Shown one piece after another: positions 22,506 through 34,254 of a stretch of 64,000 bases of DNA (position 1 is the stretch's first letter; every line of letters begins with the position of its first letter). Location: assembly GCA_002633025.1 (NCBI GenBank), contig NMRB01000895.1, positions 79,873 through 143,872 of the forward strand, written 5' to 3'. The DNA comes from Notospermus geniculatus (lineage: Eukaryota > Nemertea > Pilidiophora > Heteronemertea > Lineidae). The notes below the pieces were generated by a model, which was not told the DNA's origin, did no database searches, and saw only the letters and a list, made by a program, of their open reading frames with translations. Both the position numbers and the translations under genes were made by a program.

Positions 22506-23102
22506 ACGACGAATGCGAAACTGTGGCTGCTTGGACGGGGCCAATCACCACGAAAAGCAACTTATGATGTTAGCTCGGTAAGACCTCGTCAAAATGTGAT
22601 TTTCTCCCAGAAGAGAATAATGACCGTCAAGATTACTTTGGGAATTTTCGCAAGATGGCCAAAGAGACATTGTCCGCTGTCGCCTTCATTAATAACTCAT
22701 TAATTAGGGTGTAATTAATGAGAGTTGCTTTTCGCATCATGCTACAAGCAGGCGACCATCATCATCAACGGCGTCAGACCATATCACTACAGTATTGTTT
22801 GTATTAATCCGCAGATCACCAATCACATTTAGAGAAAATCAACATCTTATGAGAACTTCGCGCGCGGAAACGTAGAGCCGAGAATTGCATCGTTAGATGA
22901 TGGATATTAACGAAAATGGCTCGTTAACAGGGAATGTAATCAAGAAATCCTGACACGACCCAACCTGAATCCACCCTCCTGCGGGGCAGCTGACTCCCTT
23001 CTCGTCTTATCTATGTCATCTAGGCCTACATTCGACTATAGTCTCCCTCTATCCAACCAGAACTCTGAACTTATTTTTGGCACACACCCTCAACACGATG
23101 TA
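22506..23102. other. Unique AT-rich stretch, possible regulatory island
   Basis: It has no repeats. It holds the paired homeodomain-type site at 22696-22722, a GTATTAATCC Otx-type word near 22801 and ACCAATCAC nearby. No exon is seen. Confidence 0.35.
22696..22722. promoter_or_regulatory. Paired homeodomain-type inverted site
   Basis: CTCATTAATTA (22696-22706) and its perfect inverse TAATTAATGAG (22712-22722) are separated by GGGTG. Both halves carry overlapping TAAT cores. This fits cooperative binding by homeodomain dimers. It is not part of any transposon I can see. Confidence 0.4.
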
Positions 23103-24068
23103 CAGGGTGGCCAAAAAAACCGCAACCGCATACTTCCACTTAACTATAGCAGCCACATAATTGGTATGGATGGATGGATGAAGAAACTTCTAAAGGGCGG
23201 TTTACACTGGGTTGCACCAAGTTGCAAGTTGCTGCAACCTGCAACTTGTTGCAGTCTACCTGTGATGTTTACACATTGCAACATTCAGTGCGATAAGTTG
23301 CAGAAGTTCGCAACAAGTTGCAGGAATTTTGGCGGGAATCCTTTGTTCGGCAGCCATTTTGGCTTTAGTAGACGTCACATGATTTTTTGCTGTATTCTCA
23401 TTGGCCAGCGACGTGCAACTTGTTGCAACTTCACCAGAAAATAGGATCTGGATCCTAATTTTGCAACAAGTTGCAGTAGTTAGTTGCAACAAGTTGCATG
23501 CCCGTTTACACATGCAACTTTGATGAAATTTTTGGTCTCATCAGATTTATGCAACAAGTTGCATGAAGTTGCATATGAAAAGTTGCATGTGTAAACGGGC
23601 CTTTAGAAGCAAAATGAGACCAAGATTGTCCGATTCGGTTCAGTTGTTTTGATTCTAGAGCCATTTTTGTGAGGCAAAGTCAGCACGTCCCTTTGCAGAC
23701 TTGCCAATCAATTCCTCGCACTGATTGTGATGAATACGCAAAGAAAGACCATCTCCTCCTCTTTATACTGAGGCCGGGCCATAACTGCACCCCGTACTGG
23801 TCACCTACACATTTTTACTTGCAGCATTCACTATTACATAGCACTTAGAACCCTTTACCTCACCTGATGTAACTTGACATTCGAAACAACGTCCGTGCAG
23901 TTTTAATCCCATAACTTTGCTTCACAAAAATGGAATCAAAACTACTGAACCGAATCGGACAATCTTGGTTTCATTTTGCTCGTAAGAAAATTCCCCATCC
24001 GTACGTACCAATGATGTAGGGGCAACGTCAGTAGAAGTCTGCGGTTGCGTTTTTGGGGGCCACCCTAT
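23103..24068. mobile_element. 966-bp foldback, terminal AGGGTGGCC
   Basis: The outer ends (CAGGGTGGCC and CCGCAACCGCA, then an ACTTC word) pair in inverse with 24030-24068. The inner arms CCAAGATTGTCCGATTCGGT also pair (23628-23650 with 23950-23975). The left arm is interrupted by another MITE at 23187-23609; the right arm preserves the uninterrupted state. Confidence 0.75.
23187..23609. mobile_element. GTTGCA-rich MITE nested in the foldback arm
   Basis: CTTCTAAAGGGCGGTTTACAC is matched in inverse by GTGTAAACGGGCCTTTAGAAG. The interior repeats GTTGCA and TGCAAC many times (for example 23222, 23245, 23298, 23465 and 23570). Motif density is greatest near the ends, like subterminal transposase-binding repeats. 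Comparison with the outer right arm is consistent with a TA-type insertion. Confidence 0.75.
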
Positions 24069-24991
24069 ATAGAACGTCGATGTTCCAGGTGCAGGCGAGA
24101 CGAAAGGTCAGTATGTATGTTTAGTCCAGCTACATGTAGGCCTATCTCAGTTAGTTTAGTGGTACTCCATATCCATTTTCGGTCCAAGAGCCGTGTCGCT
24201 CCACATTTTAGATGGCGCCACCAGGTATCCTGCTCCGCGGAGCATAGGGAGTGTCCAAAACGTGAAACAAAACTACATACAATATGAAGACTCCAAAAGC
24301 AACTGTCAGTGAGTTGACCAGTAGGTGTCACTACGGCTCAATCCGATGCACATAGCGGACCCATTCATTCTTGATTGAGCACCAATCAGAGAAGTTTCCT
24401 TTGTATTGGTCCGCTAGAACTTTGTGCTGCCATCTTTTGGCAATATGCGCCGCTGACTGCTCCAAGCGTGAAATTATGTATGAAACTGATGCAAATGCTG
24501 GATTTGTTCTGAATATAATGTTATGTAACTTTCGCATAATAATTGATAAAAATTGACAAAATGCCAAAAAATAATTCTGGTCCAAGGCGACCTGTCAGAA
24601 ACCATTGATCTCCGCTCGCCGCGGCAAAAATTAGATTCAATGCAATAAGATAATTGTAGCTTAACACGAGTCAAACGTTCAGTTATCATATTGATATTTG
24701 ATAAGTTGTTATCAAGTTACGACCAAATAATGAGATGATATGATAAACTTAAATTCCGATCAATATATTAAGACGATTGGTGCTTTCAAACTTGAAGTAG
24801 TTATTCTATAATTTTCTATTTTATTGTGGTTTGTGGTTGAGTTTTTCTTATGTAGTTTTTTTGTCGACTGAATGAATGGTGAGAGTTGAGCGTCCATGCA
24901 CGCCGTGCAATATTGTTTAAGTTAATGTAGCTCGATTTGGTAAGTTGTTTGGCATTGAAGGGGGACTTGCTCGCGGGGGGGGGGGCGTATC
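24069..24991. other. Unique sequence, no gene recognised
   Basis: Frames of 60-90 codons are present on both strands, none recognisable. The region is AT-rich at 24640-24860. Confidence 0.4.
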
Positions 24992-25134
24992 AATAGGGAG
25001 TTTTCGCAAAGCCCCCGAAACGCCAACGCGAACGTCTGTCCTTTTGTTCGGTGCTCTCTTCGTGGCATCGAACAATGGGTTTGGCGTTCGCGTTGGTGTT
25101 GTTGTTGGCGGGGGCTTTGCGAAAACTCCGTATT
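24992..25134. mobile_element. 143-bp MITE, terminal AATAGGGAGTTTTCGC
   Basis: AATAGGGAGTTTTCGCAAAG and its inverse at the right, then GCCCCCG and CCAACGCGAACG, pair in both arms. Confidence 0.75.
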
Positions 25135-25151
25135 AACTGTCAACTACATGT

Positions 25152-25317
25152 AGGATAATCTTCATTTGGGATCATGAGCTTCAACTCGGATCATGATCTT
25201 CAACTAGGGTCATGATCTTCAACTAGGGTGATCTTCAACGAGGATCATGATCTTCAACTAGGAGATCTTCAACTGGGATGATCTTCAACTGCGATGATCG
25301 TCACCTACATTTAGGAT
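25152..25317. repeat. GATCATGATCTTCAACTAGG minisatellite
   Basis: About nine imperfect units of a 13-21 bp motif with the core GATCTTCAACTAGG. The units are contiguous with no unique spacers, so this is not CRISPR-like. Confidence 0.85.
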
Positions 25318-26023
25318 GAAATAAACACTTCCAACTGATCCGAACATGAATTTTTTTCTACCCACCCACAACACGTATCATGCGAAAAGATATTTTCAGC
25401 TCTGTTATGTAAACAACATCGAGGGAGTTGATTGGTTGAATCGCCATCACATGACCTCGCAGCAGACGATCGGTCGTCGTCTCCGTACAGAGCCAGTCGC
25501 CGTAGATTCGTAAAGTCCCAACGATGTTTAGAATATTCCATTTGTTTCAGTTGCATCTTGCTCGGGTCCTGGGACAATCAACTCACATATGTATATTAGA
25601 TGAACAGACTTAATTCGACTCGAGGAGCAATACATAATAAAATTCTGGCCGAGATTAATGTATTCACTGCTGCCATACCACTGATTGTTGTGCGCATAAT
25701 TTGTTAGAAGTTGATTTTGGAAGATCAGCCTGGGTCCAATTAGTCGGGAAGTTTGGAGCAGAAGGCTGGTGTATCGGACGGAACATTGCTGATTAATTTA
25801 GTGTTCCTAAATAGACGACGGAAAGGAGGATAATCGCGGGGTCCATGATTCGAGAATAAGAATTAGCATCCCTCATAATCACTCGCCTGGCGACAAACAA
25901 ACTAGCAAACCAAATCATTATGATGCCGCGAACCTGGTCAGAATTAAAATCAGGTCGAGTTTGTAACCTTGTGGAGTTAGCATTGATTGGGTTGGAAGGG
26001 ACCGGTGGGGAATCTTGACGAAC
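25318..26023. other. Unique sequence, AT-rich toward the gap
   Basis: TAATAAAATTCTGGCC, GAGATTAATG and GCTGATTAATTTAG occur at 25630-25810. It has no repeats and no gene. Regulatory content is possible. Confidence 0.3.
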
Positions 26024-26078
26024 NNNNNNNNNNNNNNNNNNNNNNNNNNNNNNNNNNNNNNNNNNNNNNNNNNNNNNN
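26024..26078. other. Assembly gap (55 N)
   Basis: The gap ends exactly at the terminus of the MITE that follows. Confidence 0.99.
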
Positions 26079-26535
26079 ACACTGTAAAACTATGTGTTCC
26101 ACTTTTGAACACCTAAATGAAACAGATAATGAACGCGTCCGGGCGTTTCCCAGGTGTTCAGTCTCTCAATGTAAGGATATCAGGCCTGGGACTTTCTCCA
26201 ATCTGACGTTAGTACATCACCGTATTAGTTGCGCCGGGGTGTTACATTGTGGGAGAGGGCTGGCGCCGACCAGAAACAACAATTGCACAAAATGTGAACA
26301 CTAGGACGCGTAAATGACGCTATGTGTTCAGAACACTAGAAGGCGTTCTACAGCAAAATCCGAAGGTGTTCTCAAATGGTGTGTTCTAAAATTCACGCTT
26401 GTGTGTTCTAGATCGCAACGCTTAGTGTTCAAAACATGATCAGTTGGTGTTCTATTTCCAAAATAGAACGCCCGGACGCGTTCATTATCTGTTTCATTTA
26501 GGTGTTCAAAAATGGAACACATATTTTTACAGTGT
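26079..26535. mobile_element. ACACTGTAAAA MITE with repeated GTGTTC
   Basis: The terminal repeats are about 70 bp: ACACTGTAAAACTATGTGTT at the left and the inverse at the right, then AACACCTAAATGAAACAGAT in both. The interior has many GTGTTC or GAACAC copies. The left flank is lost in the gap, so no duplication can be read. Confidence 0.8.
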
Positions 26536-26918
26536 AGTCACGTGACCAGTGTTGTCAGGCAACGCGCCTCTGGTATCCGCGAAGCTTGGCTGTTCCGAGT
26601 GTGTTATTCCCCCACCGTAAAAGGAATAATATCGAAGTAAATAACCAAATATGTGATAAAAGCAGCAGAATGTATGATTGCCAACGCTTAGAAAGTAGCA
26701 ATAAAGAATAAAGTAGACAAGTCTTGCTGGCCATTGAGAATTTGTAAGTTTCATATGGCCACAGTGAGGAATCGGTATCGGGAGTAAGCTATCTAGACGT
26801 CATGGCCATTCTACTCCACAGAACGTGGCTGGTTTGTTCAGGGCCTCGTGCGTGCGAGTTAGGGAGCTAAGCTAAGAGGACCTGATTTCTTCAGGATGGA
26901 GACTAGGGCAGAGACCTC

Positions 26919-27006
26919 AATTGACTAGACTGATCCCCTGCCCTCGAAACGCTCCGTTATACCAGTATAGCGTTTCGAGAGGGAAGGGGACCCGTCTATG
27001 AGTTGA
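26919..27006. repeat. Short hairpin H1 (AGACTG..CCCCTG family)
   Basis: AGACTGATCCCCTGCCCTCG and its inverse GAGGGAAGGGGACCCGTCT close on TCGAAACGC and GCGTTTCGA. The stem is about 40 bp with a 2-nt loop around TATACCAGTATA. It shares its outer stem with H2, H3 and H4. Confidence 0.6.
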
Positions 27007-27551
27007 AGAGACCGTCTTTTCATACAGATTTTGGCCAAAATATGGCAAAAAGTGCAACCTGTCCAACTTTGATTTCAAAAATCCATCTTGGTTGCTCAGG
27101 ACTGTCTAAGTACGCGTCACAATATTAATTCACAATGTATAGCCTCATCTGTTGCGGGTTAGAAATCCATAGAAGTTCTAAGACCTGCTGCTAAGACCTC
27201 AGCCGCGCAATCATTGTCGGCAGGTGCCAAAGATGCCCCCCTAATCCGTCATTAACGGACAGACACCGTGAAGGATCAGGACCCAAATTACACCGGGTTA
27301 GGCGCGGCCTTTCACTCGCCAGTGTATTCGTCCGCGCTAAGAATGACGAAGTAGAATTTAAGCTCTGGACCCGCGGGTCATCATCGCATCCCCTGGGGTT
27401 AAATGGTTTGAAATCTGTTCAATGCATAAATTTTCCTTATTATTCTTGGTTTGTTTCCGAACCTTCTTTTCATCGTTATTCGAAGGTTAGACTGACCTCT
27501 GCCCCTAATCGGCATATTCTAGGCGTCCCGCGCCATACTGTCGAAGTCTAT

Positions 27552-27625
27552 GTAGACTGGCCCGACTCACGTACCGTTCTTATATACGAATAGCGGAGCG
27601 GTACGTGGGCAGGGGAACAGTCTAA
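27552..27625. repeat. Short hairpin H2 (same family)
   Basis: The outer stem TAGACTGGCCC pairs with GGGGAACAGTCTA. The middle stem CACGTACCG pairs with CGGTACGTG, differing from H1 on both sides. Confidence 0.5.
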
Positions 27626-27651
27626 ATCTATGATCAGTCTTCGGTGGTCGG

Positions 27652-27935
27652 CAGGGGCGTAGCCAGAGCAAAAAGGGACAAAACAAATTTTCCCTCTAAA
27701 AGGTCATTTCCCCTCTTCAAGCCAAGCTAAATGGTTGTTGATATTCATAAAAGCTAGTAGGGCCTAAATGCTTTTCTTTCAAATTTTGTGGTGTCAGATA
27801 TGGGGAAATGCATCTGAGAGGATGTAAATTTTCAATTCTTATCGGAGGGAGGACCCCCAGACCACCTCCGGCTTCGTTCTCTAGACTCAAACAAATTTTG
27901 CCCCCCTAGGCCATAAAAGCTAGCTACGCCCCTTG
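27652..27935. mobile_element. CAGGGGCGTAGC MITE, TSD GTCGG/GTCAG
   Basis: CAGGGGCGTAGC at the left is inverse to GCTACGCCCCTTG at the right. The flanks GTCGG (27647-27651) and GTCAG (27936-27940) differ at one base. It is related to 12191-12425. Confidence 0.7.
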
Positions 27936-28061
27936 GTCAGTGATTGTGGCCCCAACATCCGTCGCCAATCGAACCGAGCAGTTCGTGCCAATGCCCGAAC
28001 GCTGGACTCTGGGTAGTCACTCTAAAAAGTCTAAACTGGGCCTAGACTGGCGTACATTGAA

Positions 28062-28684
28062 GGAATTGAAATCTAAGCTTTCGCTGGAAAAAATGGGCGG
28101 AAATTGAGAAAACGACGACAAAAAGCAGTCGCAGGAATATCTGCTGAAAATGGCGGGAGAAAGCAGCCAGGAAAAGTCAAATCGTCGCAACTGACTTCGC
28201 ACACCTTTTTGCTGAATGTTTCACGAAGGCAAGCAATATTGACAACCGGTGAAAGATGCTGAATATTTTGATGCAGAACGCGCAAACCTCATCCCCTCAT
28301 CTATCACACAGCGACAACAGCCTAACACCTCTCGAACAGGTCTCAGATGATTAATATTCTTTGCCAGGTTTGTCCGCCGTGATGAATGACACCAACACAA
28401 GATTATAGCTTCCAATAAGATTTATTGCCTATCTTCAAACCGATCATAGGTTTCTGCTCGCCTTATATTGTACTATCAATATTTTCATTGTCAAAGTAAA
28501 TATAATCTCTGTCGTTATCATTATCATTAGTCGGCTGAGACCATCACTCAACTGTCATGGCGGACTGTCATTGTTGCGCTGACGATGGAACAGTTTCCAA
28601 ATATGATGTCATTTATGCGGGTCAAATGGTCCCATTGTCTCCTAATGATGATGCAGCGCCGAGTTAGGACCGTTCATTATAATC
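28062..28684. repeat. 623-bp block, copy 1 (likely unmerged contig end)
   Basis: It is identical in length to 28686-29308 and differs by five substitutions that I can see, with no indel. It ends exactly at the single N at 28685, and copy 2 starts exactly after it. It carries no gene. Confidence 0.9.
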
Positions 28685-28685
28685 N

Positions 28686-29308
28686 GGAATTGAAATCTAA
28701 GCTTTCGCTGGAAAAAATGGGCGGAAATTGAGAAAACGACGACAAAAAGCAGTCGCAGGAATATCTGCTGAAAACGGCGGGAGAAAGCAGCCAGGAAAAG
28801 TCAAATCTTCGCAACTGATTTCGCACACCTTTTTGCTGAATGTTTCACGAAGGCAAGCAATATTGACAACCGGTGAAAGATGTTGAATATTTTGATGCAG
28901 AACGCGCAAACCTCATCCCCTCATCTATCACACAGCGACAACAGCCTAACACCTCTCGAACAGGTCTCAGATGATTAATATTCTTTGCCGGGTTTGTCCG
29001 CCGTGATGAATGACACCAACACAAGATTATAGCTTCCAATAAGATTTATTGCCTATCTTCAAACCGATCATAGGTTTCTGCTCGCCTTATATTGTACTAT
29101 CAATATTTTCATTGTCAAAGTAAATATAATCTCTGTCGTTATCATTATCATTAGTCGGCTGAGACCATCACTCAACTGTCATGGCGGACTGTCATTGTTG
29201 CGCTGACGATGGAACAGTTTCCAAATATGATGTCATTTATGCGGGTCAAATGGTCCCATTGTCTCCTAATGATGATGCAGCGCCGAGTTAGGACCGTTCA
29301 TTATAATC
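28686..29308. repeat. 623-bp block, copy 2 (likely unmerged contig start)
   Basis: See 28062-28684. It continues into unique DNA at 29309. Confidence 0.9.
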
Positions 29309-31635
29309 CTCATATTCTGCAGTGATTAAGTTAATTCACCATTTGCGTCGAAGGTTTATTGCTCCAGAGAGTAAATATTGTCACACGGGTTCCCCGGAGT
29401 TTGTTCACACGTGGTTTCGGGGCCAAGGTGTCTCCTCGCAAAGGAGGCGCTGAAAAATCACATCCTCGTCACACGGGTCATTTCCTGTGCGAATTGCACA
29501 CGAAGTAGCGCACAGTGCAATGCACACGTACTCTCTTTGGAGCGAGGTCCGTCTTCCACCACCGCCGGGGTTATTTAACCTGGTAATTAGAAGACAAAAC
29601 CTTGCAGGAGAAAATTCATTCGGGGTGAGATCCACCGTGTCGATTGAACAGAGAAGCCTGATTAGTTAAATGACACCGGAAACTATTATTCATTTTTATG
29701 TCAGGAGACTGATCAGATCATTTCGAATGTCGCCCACGGCCGGCAAAAGATCTTGAATATTCTATTTATCATCTCTATGCGAGATCACGTGGATTGAAAT
29801 TCTGGCGACGGGGGTTTGGTAAGAAGGGGAAGCGGTGCGTCGATCTGTGAGGTCATTACCGTGGATGATATTCCGCGGCCCAGAGACGAGGTGGCCGGTT
29901 TATGGCATGCCAACACGTTCCAATTATACACAAAATCTAACGACTGGGAAACTTTCTCAGAATTGTGTCATAAATTAGGCGTTCTCAATTCGATCAGTTG
30001 GGCCGACAGGGGGAACTTTCTTACTCGACCTTTTCATTTCATCCGATGTTGTCTAGGAAATTTATGATGAGTTGCATCATTTTGGGAATGCCAAGAATCG
30101 GTGATCTTGGCCAAAAACATCCCCCCCCCGCGAGCAACTCCCCTGCAAACATCGATTGAGCATCAATAGACTAGAACTATGCTGTACATTTTGTCTCCTC
30201 GCTCGGAACTGTGGATGAACGTTTCCTGATAGGTTTCAAATCGTGTTTGTCCTTTACAGGACACCCTTAGGTAGGGTGTCGTAGGTGGGCCATTTGTTTT
30301 TGTGATGCAGGCACAGATTGAGAGAGAGATGTTCATAGTGTTCATGAAAGTGCAATCCATTATGCACTAATGCATATTTTTAATTTGTCGTTGGGTACAG
30401 TGGGCACATATTTTCATATTTGTTCATGGAGTGGTCCAGGCATTCCTTATGATCTCCGTAAAACGTTCCGGAGTCAGCCAAGTGAAAATAACAGCTAGAT
30501 AATGCTTTCGTAGTACATTCGTTGTGCATTGCAACGCATGTACATGTATGGACGATACGCGTTCACTTGTTCTCCAATGTGATTTTAGTTGGATTTCGAA
30601 TCTACATTTCGCCTTGTATTCCAGTTTTTTTCTAAAACGCAATGTTGTTGTTGTCGTGAAAATGACCAAATCTTCCCGCGCCGCTAAAATAATTGTCGTG
30701 AAAATGATGAAATCCTTCAACGCCACCGAAAGGGCCAACTTTGGAGTGCTGGGTTCAACAACAACCTCATTCATTCTTGTCAAACTAACTTCCGTTACCA
30801 TTCTTACTGCCACTTCCTCTCTGCAACGCTGCGCCCCAAAAAAATCATCCATCTCTCTGCTGCCAAGTTCTACGTCTTTTTCCTCATGATTTTCTTTCGA
30901 GGCAAAAATCAGAAATCTCTGCGGAAGATTGGCAGAATTGCCCAAAAGTCAGAAAGCACCGGTAATAATCCATCAAATCAACCGAAATGGCGCTTTGATG
31001 CAAATTGTTATGTAAGAAATATGCAAATCTTCTCAGGGGCGCTCGACAAAGGCTGCTCGTTATTAACATATAATTTCCAATCCATGAAACGTAACTAGCC
31101 CCCATTACTGTGAGAATTAAGAATTCGCCGCCCTGTTTTATCCGCGCAAGAAGTTAATAATTTTGCGAAAATGACATCTTCGATGGGTGCTTTGGCCTTA
31201 GAATTAGTAACAAATGAGGCTGCCGGGAAGACACGCTTGAACGGGCAGAATTAATTGGCGGCGCAGAATCGGAAGGCATCGAAATAGATAAATACATCGG
31301 CAGGGTGCACAAGTCATCAGAAGCAGAGCTAGCCCACAATTACATTTCCGCACATTCGAATGAAGTTCTGATATCTACCTCGTTCCTGGCTTTGTGTCAT
31401 TGGCTCTTTAACCTCGTTCTGTGGTGTACGAGAAGAGCATTCCGGAAAGCATCTGCAACTAGCGTGAAAAAAGGAGGAGAAGAAAGTGGGGCATTGGTGG
31501 TTGACATTATGGTCTACATGTACTTGTACATCCCTTTCTTCCAAGTAATGTACATGTATGTAACTGGCCATGTACCACGGTGTGTCCCAAAAACATAACC
31601 ATCCTGTGGGATACCCTTTATAATACGTCCTTACA
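29309..31635. other. Unique sequence, no gene recognised
   Basis: This is the longest largely repeat-free stretch. There are overlapping frames on both strands at 30424-30945, but the two strands mirror each other and neither has a domain. A local echo of GTCGTGAAAATGA occurs at 30653 and 30696. Confidence 0.4.
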
Positions 31636-31898
31636 TTAGGCCAGATAAAAAATTACTTGTTTAGCGTCCGGTCACTTTAGTTTTTCAGGGTCGGGAGGGA
31701 GGTTTTTATTTTTATTTTTAGTAGCTTTTAGCTGAAAAAATAGGTCAGAAACAAAAGAAAAACTTTCTAAATTTTCAAATTTTAGAGTAGGCAATTTTTT
31801 AATGGAAAATGCATTACAAAAAAAAATTCAGCGGTCTTGGCATTTTTCAGGTTGGGAGGGGACGCTAAACAAGTATTTTTTTAATGTGGCCTTAGGGC
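31636..31898. mobile_element. Foldback, terminal TAAGGCCACAT with CTTGTTTAGCGTCC
   Basis: TTACTTGTTTAGCGTCCGG at the left is inverse to GGGGACGCTAAACAAGTA at the right. The outer TTAGGCCAGAT and ATGTGGCCTTAG also pair. Confidence 0.7.
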
Positions 31899-31968
31899 TA
31901 CGGCAATGAAAGTGTTTTTTGAGTACTTGTAGGCATAAGCATGATGGAATATAAGGGAGAGAGTAGTT

Positions 31969-32030
31969 GCTGCTGCTGCTGCCGCCGCCACCCCCGCCGC
32001 CGTCGTCGTCGTTGATGTTGGTGGTACATG
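31969..32030. repeat. Compound trinucleotide microsatellite
   Basis: GCT, GCC and GTC triplet runs in succession (GCTGCTGCTGCTGCC, then GTCGTCGTCGTTG). Confidence 0.85.
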
Positions 32031-32099
32031 TACCTGTAACATGGAATCGGGTGTCCCCTCTTCCTGGTGCCCGCTTGGTCTCTCTTGAGTCCAACTAAA

Positions 32100-32431
32100 T
32101 GGTACCACTTACTCCATATTTAATGCATTGTTGTGTTGAATCCTATATCGTGGAGCATTCCCTGACACAGGTCTTTACCAGTTCCTCTGGGTGTCTACCG
32201 CGGTCTGTACTTATCTTACTCTGTCTGTATTTTGTTTGTCCGTGGTTTGTGTTCTCTCACCACGCGACTTTCATTCACTCTTTCCTCAATATTCATGTTT
32301 ATTGTTATTTTGTCACCGCCTTAATTCTATGTTTAAGTTTGTTCATAAGCGCCACTAATGCTTCGGCCTCGGCCCTTTCCTACTTCTCTTGTAAATATTC
32401 TTATGAAAATAAATACAAATACAAATACAGG
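32100..32431 (+). mobile_element. Possible 3' end of a non-LTR retroelement
   Basis: The pyrimidine-rich sequence ends in GAAAATAAATACAAATACAA and a short ATACAA run. This resembles the untranslated 3' tail of a LINE or SINE. No reverse transcriptase frame is attached, so the assignment is tentative. Confidence 0.4.
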
Positions 32432-32995
32432 TGTACCAGAGGAGAAAGNAACGCAGTAGCCGAGTTTCTCAGGTGGCAGCGCTGTGATCCGAGTCAAAAA
32501 CATGGCGGCTGTATCACGAATGTTGAGGATGTCAACTCCAAAGTGGGGAGCAAAGTACCGAAGATGAAAGATACACACACTTAGACTATGCCGAGGATGA
32601 CCTCCAGTTTATCGTCTATTAATCTAAAGCTTCCTTTATTGGAATTACGTGGTCGATTTTACATTTGAAGTGGAAAAGTTCAAGTGTCACTACGTGGAAC
32701 TGCCGTCAATCAAACAACCGGCCTAACACAACGAACATTTCCACTTCAAACAAAGAAACAACACTCCTTCAGCACCTATATTTCGGCTTGTTCAATTGCA
32801 AATTATCACTAGATCATCCTCGAATTTACATAAACTCGCTCACCTCGACCGAAACTCTCTATTTTTCGCGTTTTAGTCGGCAACACACACATCGATATGT
32901 GACAGAGCCGCCATGTTTCACTCGGATCACAGCACTGCCACCTGAGAAACTCGGCTACTGCGTTGGCGATTCTCCACGGTGTATTGTATGGCTAA
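32432..32995. mobile_element. Foldback with ACGCAGTAGCCGAG ends, spanning a single N
   Basis: ACGCAGTAGCCGAGTTTCTC at 32451 is inverse to GAGAAACTCGGCTACTGCGT near 32947. Pairing continues through CAGGTGGCAG and GATCCGAGT to CATGGCGGCT. The left arm appears to continue across the N at 32449. Confidence 0.65.
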
Positions 32996-34254
32996 GTTCG
33001 AATTGTCATAATCATCTATACCCTAATGCCTCGTTGAACAATAAATCCGGACTGAGATTCCAGGGACTATGATCCCTGTCACACCGGTACTAAAGGTTCT
33101 TTTCTACTGTATATTGGTGTTTTGTTTTTGTTTATTTGTTCGATATTTGGTGAATCACGCCAGAGATGCACATCACGTGACAAGGAATGGCCAATCAACG
33201 TCCATCAGATCTACGGCATACGAGTTACAAAAATTCGTCGTTTATTTTAAAGCCAGGTGTGATCTAGTAGTGTTTCTGTATTCAGTGTTTCTCCCTTATT
33301 GTTTTGGAAACGCTGGCAGATAGATCGACATGTTTCTCTGCGTGTCCCCTATTGTCAAGTCGCAGCTTATTCCGTCATATTAGGGGAACACTCACAGCTG
33401 GGGAACATTCAAAAATGTTACACCGGTAAACATGGTCTGCATGGTCAAAGGCCCTCCTAAAACAATAAGCACAGTTTCATCAATCGTACGATAATAGATT
33501 TTGGCTCGCGATAATTCAGAGCAAAGAGGAATCAACATCACGACACGACAGGGCCAGGTGTGCTCGCGTGTCCACACCTGATCCAGCCATCCCTCGTTCT
33601 CAAGATCTGTCAGCTCATCACACGCGACACCAGTTCCCTTCTGGCAGACTCACAATAATGGTTCCATATTAATATCATAAAGCGACACCCGTTTATCGCA
33701 TTTGCCAGTTCTGGCGATCAATCTTTGGATGAGAGAGTTCGTGAATTGTTCTATCAAAGGCAATCAGAAGGGTAATTCTACCGACCTTTAATTAGCTTTG
33801 TCAATCTGAAGTGTTAGGTGTCGCGTCGTTCTTAATGACAGCCGCAGTATCAACGACGTTGCTTTTTTGAGACATCTTTCATTAATTTATCATAATAAGC
33901 CTTCAAATTTGTATAGGTACTGTACCCCCCCCCCCGTACGATTTCAGCTGAAGTACGCCGAATACGCCTGAACAATGTATGCGGGCAGTCATGATGTCAA
34001 TTGACGCCTTCGGGCTACACCTACAACCATGTAGGCCTCCATGTAGACGACGAAAAAACAAAATGGCGATTCTGCATTACAGACTGGGAAAAAGATCGTC
34101 TGAGGTAGGGTTAGCCTGATGTTATGCTCGTCATTGGACTGGACTGGACACCGAGCCTCCATGTAAGAAAGATTTGAATGGTCCTTTTCGGCTTTAGGGG
34201 CAATTCCTGATCTTGAAATAGCGTCTATTCATAGCTCGGTTGGAACGTTGGCAA
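32996..34254. other. Unique sequence, no gene recognised
   Basis: It is AT-rich at 33660-33900 with CCATATTAATATCATAAAG and TCATTAATTTATC. There are no repeats apart from a C-run at 33925. Confidence 0.35.

Larger units (their letters stand above)
26536..27651. other. Unique sequence with two short hairpins
   Basis: It contains the hairpins at 26919-27006 and 27552-27625. Otherwise nothing is recognised. Confidence 0.4.

Noticed and set aside
25152-25317. Regularly repeated GATCTTCAACTAGG units considered as CRISPR
   Set aside because: No unique spacers, variable unit length, eukaryotic context; it is a minisatellite.
30424-30945. 173-codon minus-strand frame with a 121-codon frame opposite
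   Set aside because: Mirror frames in low-complexity codons, no domain, no splice support.
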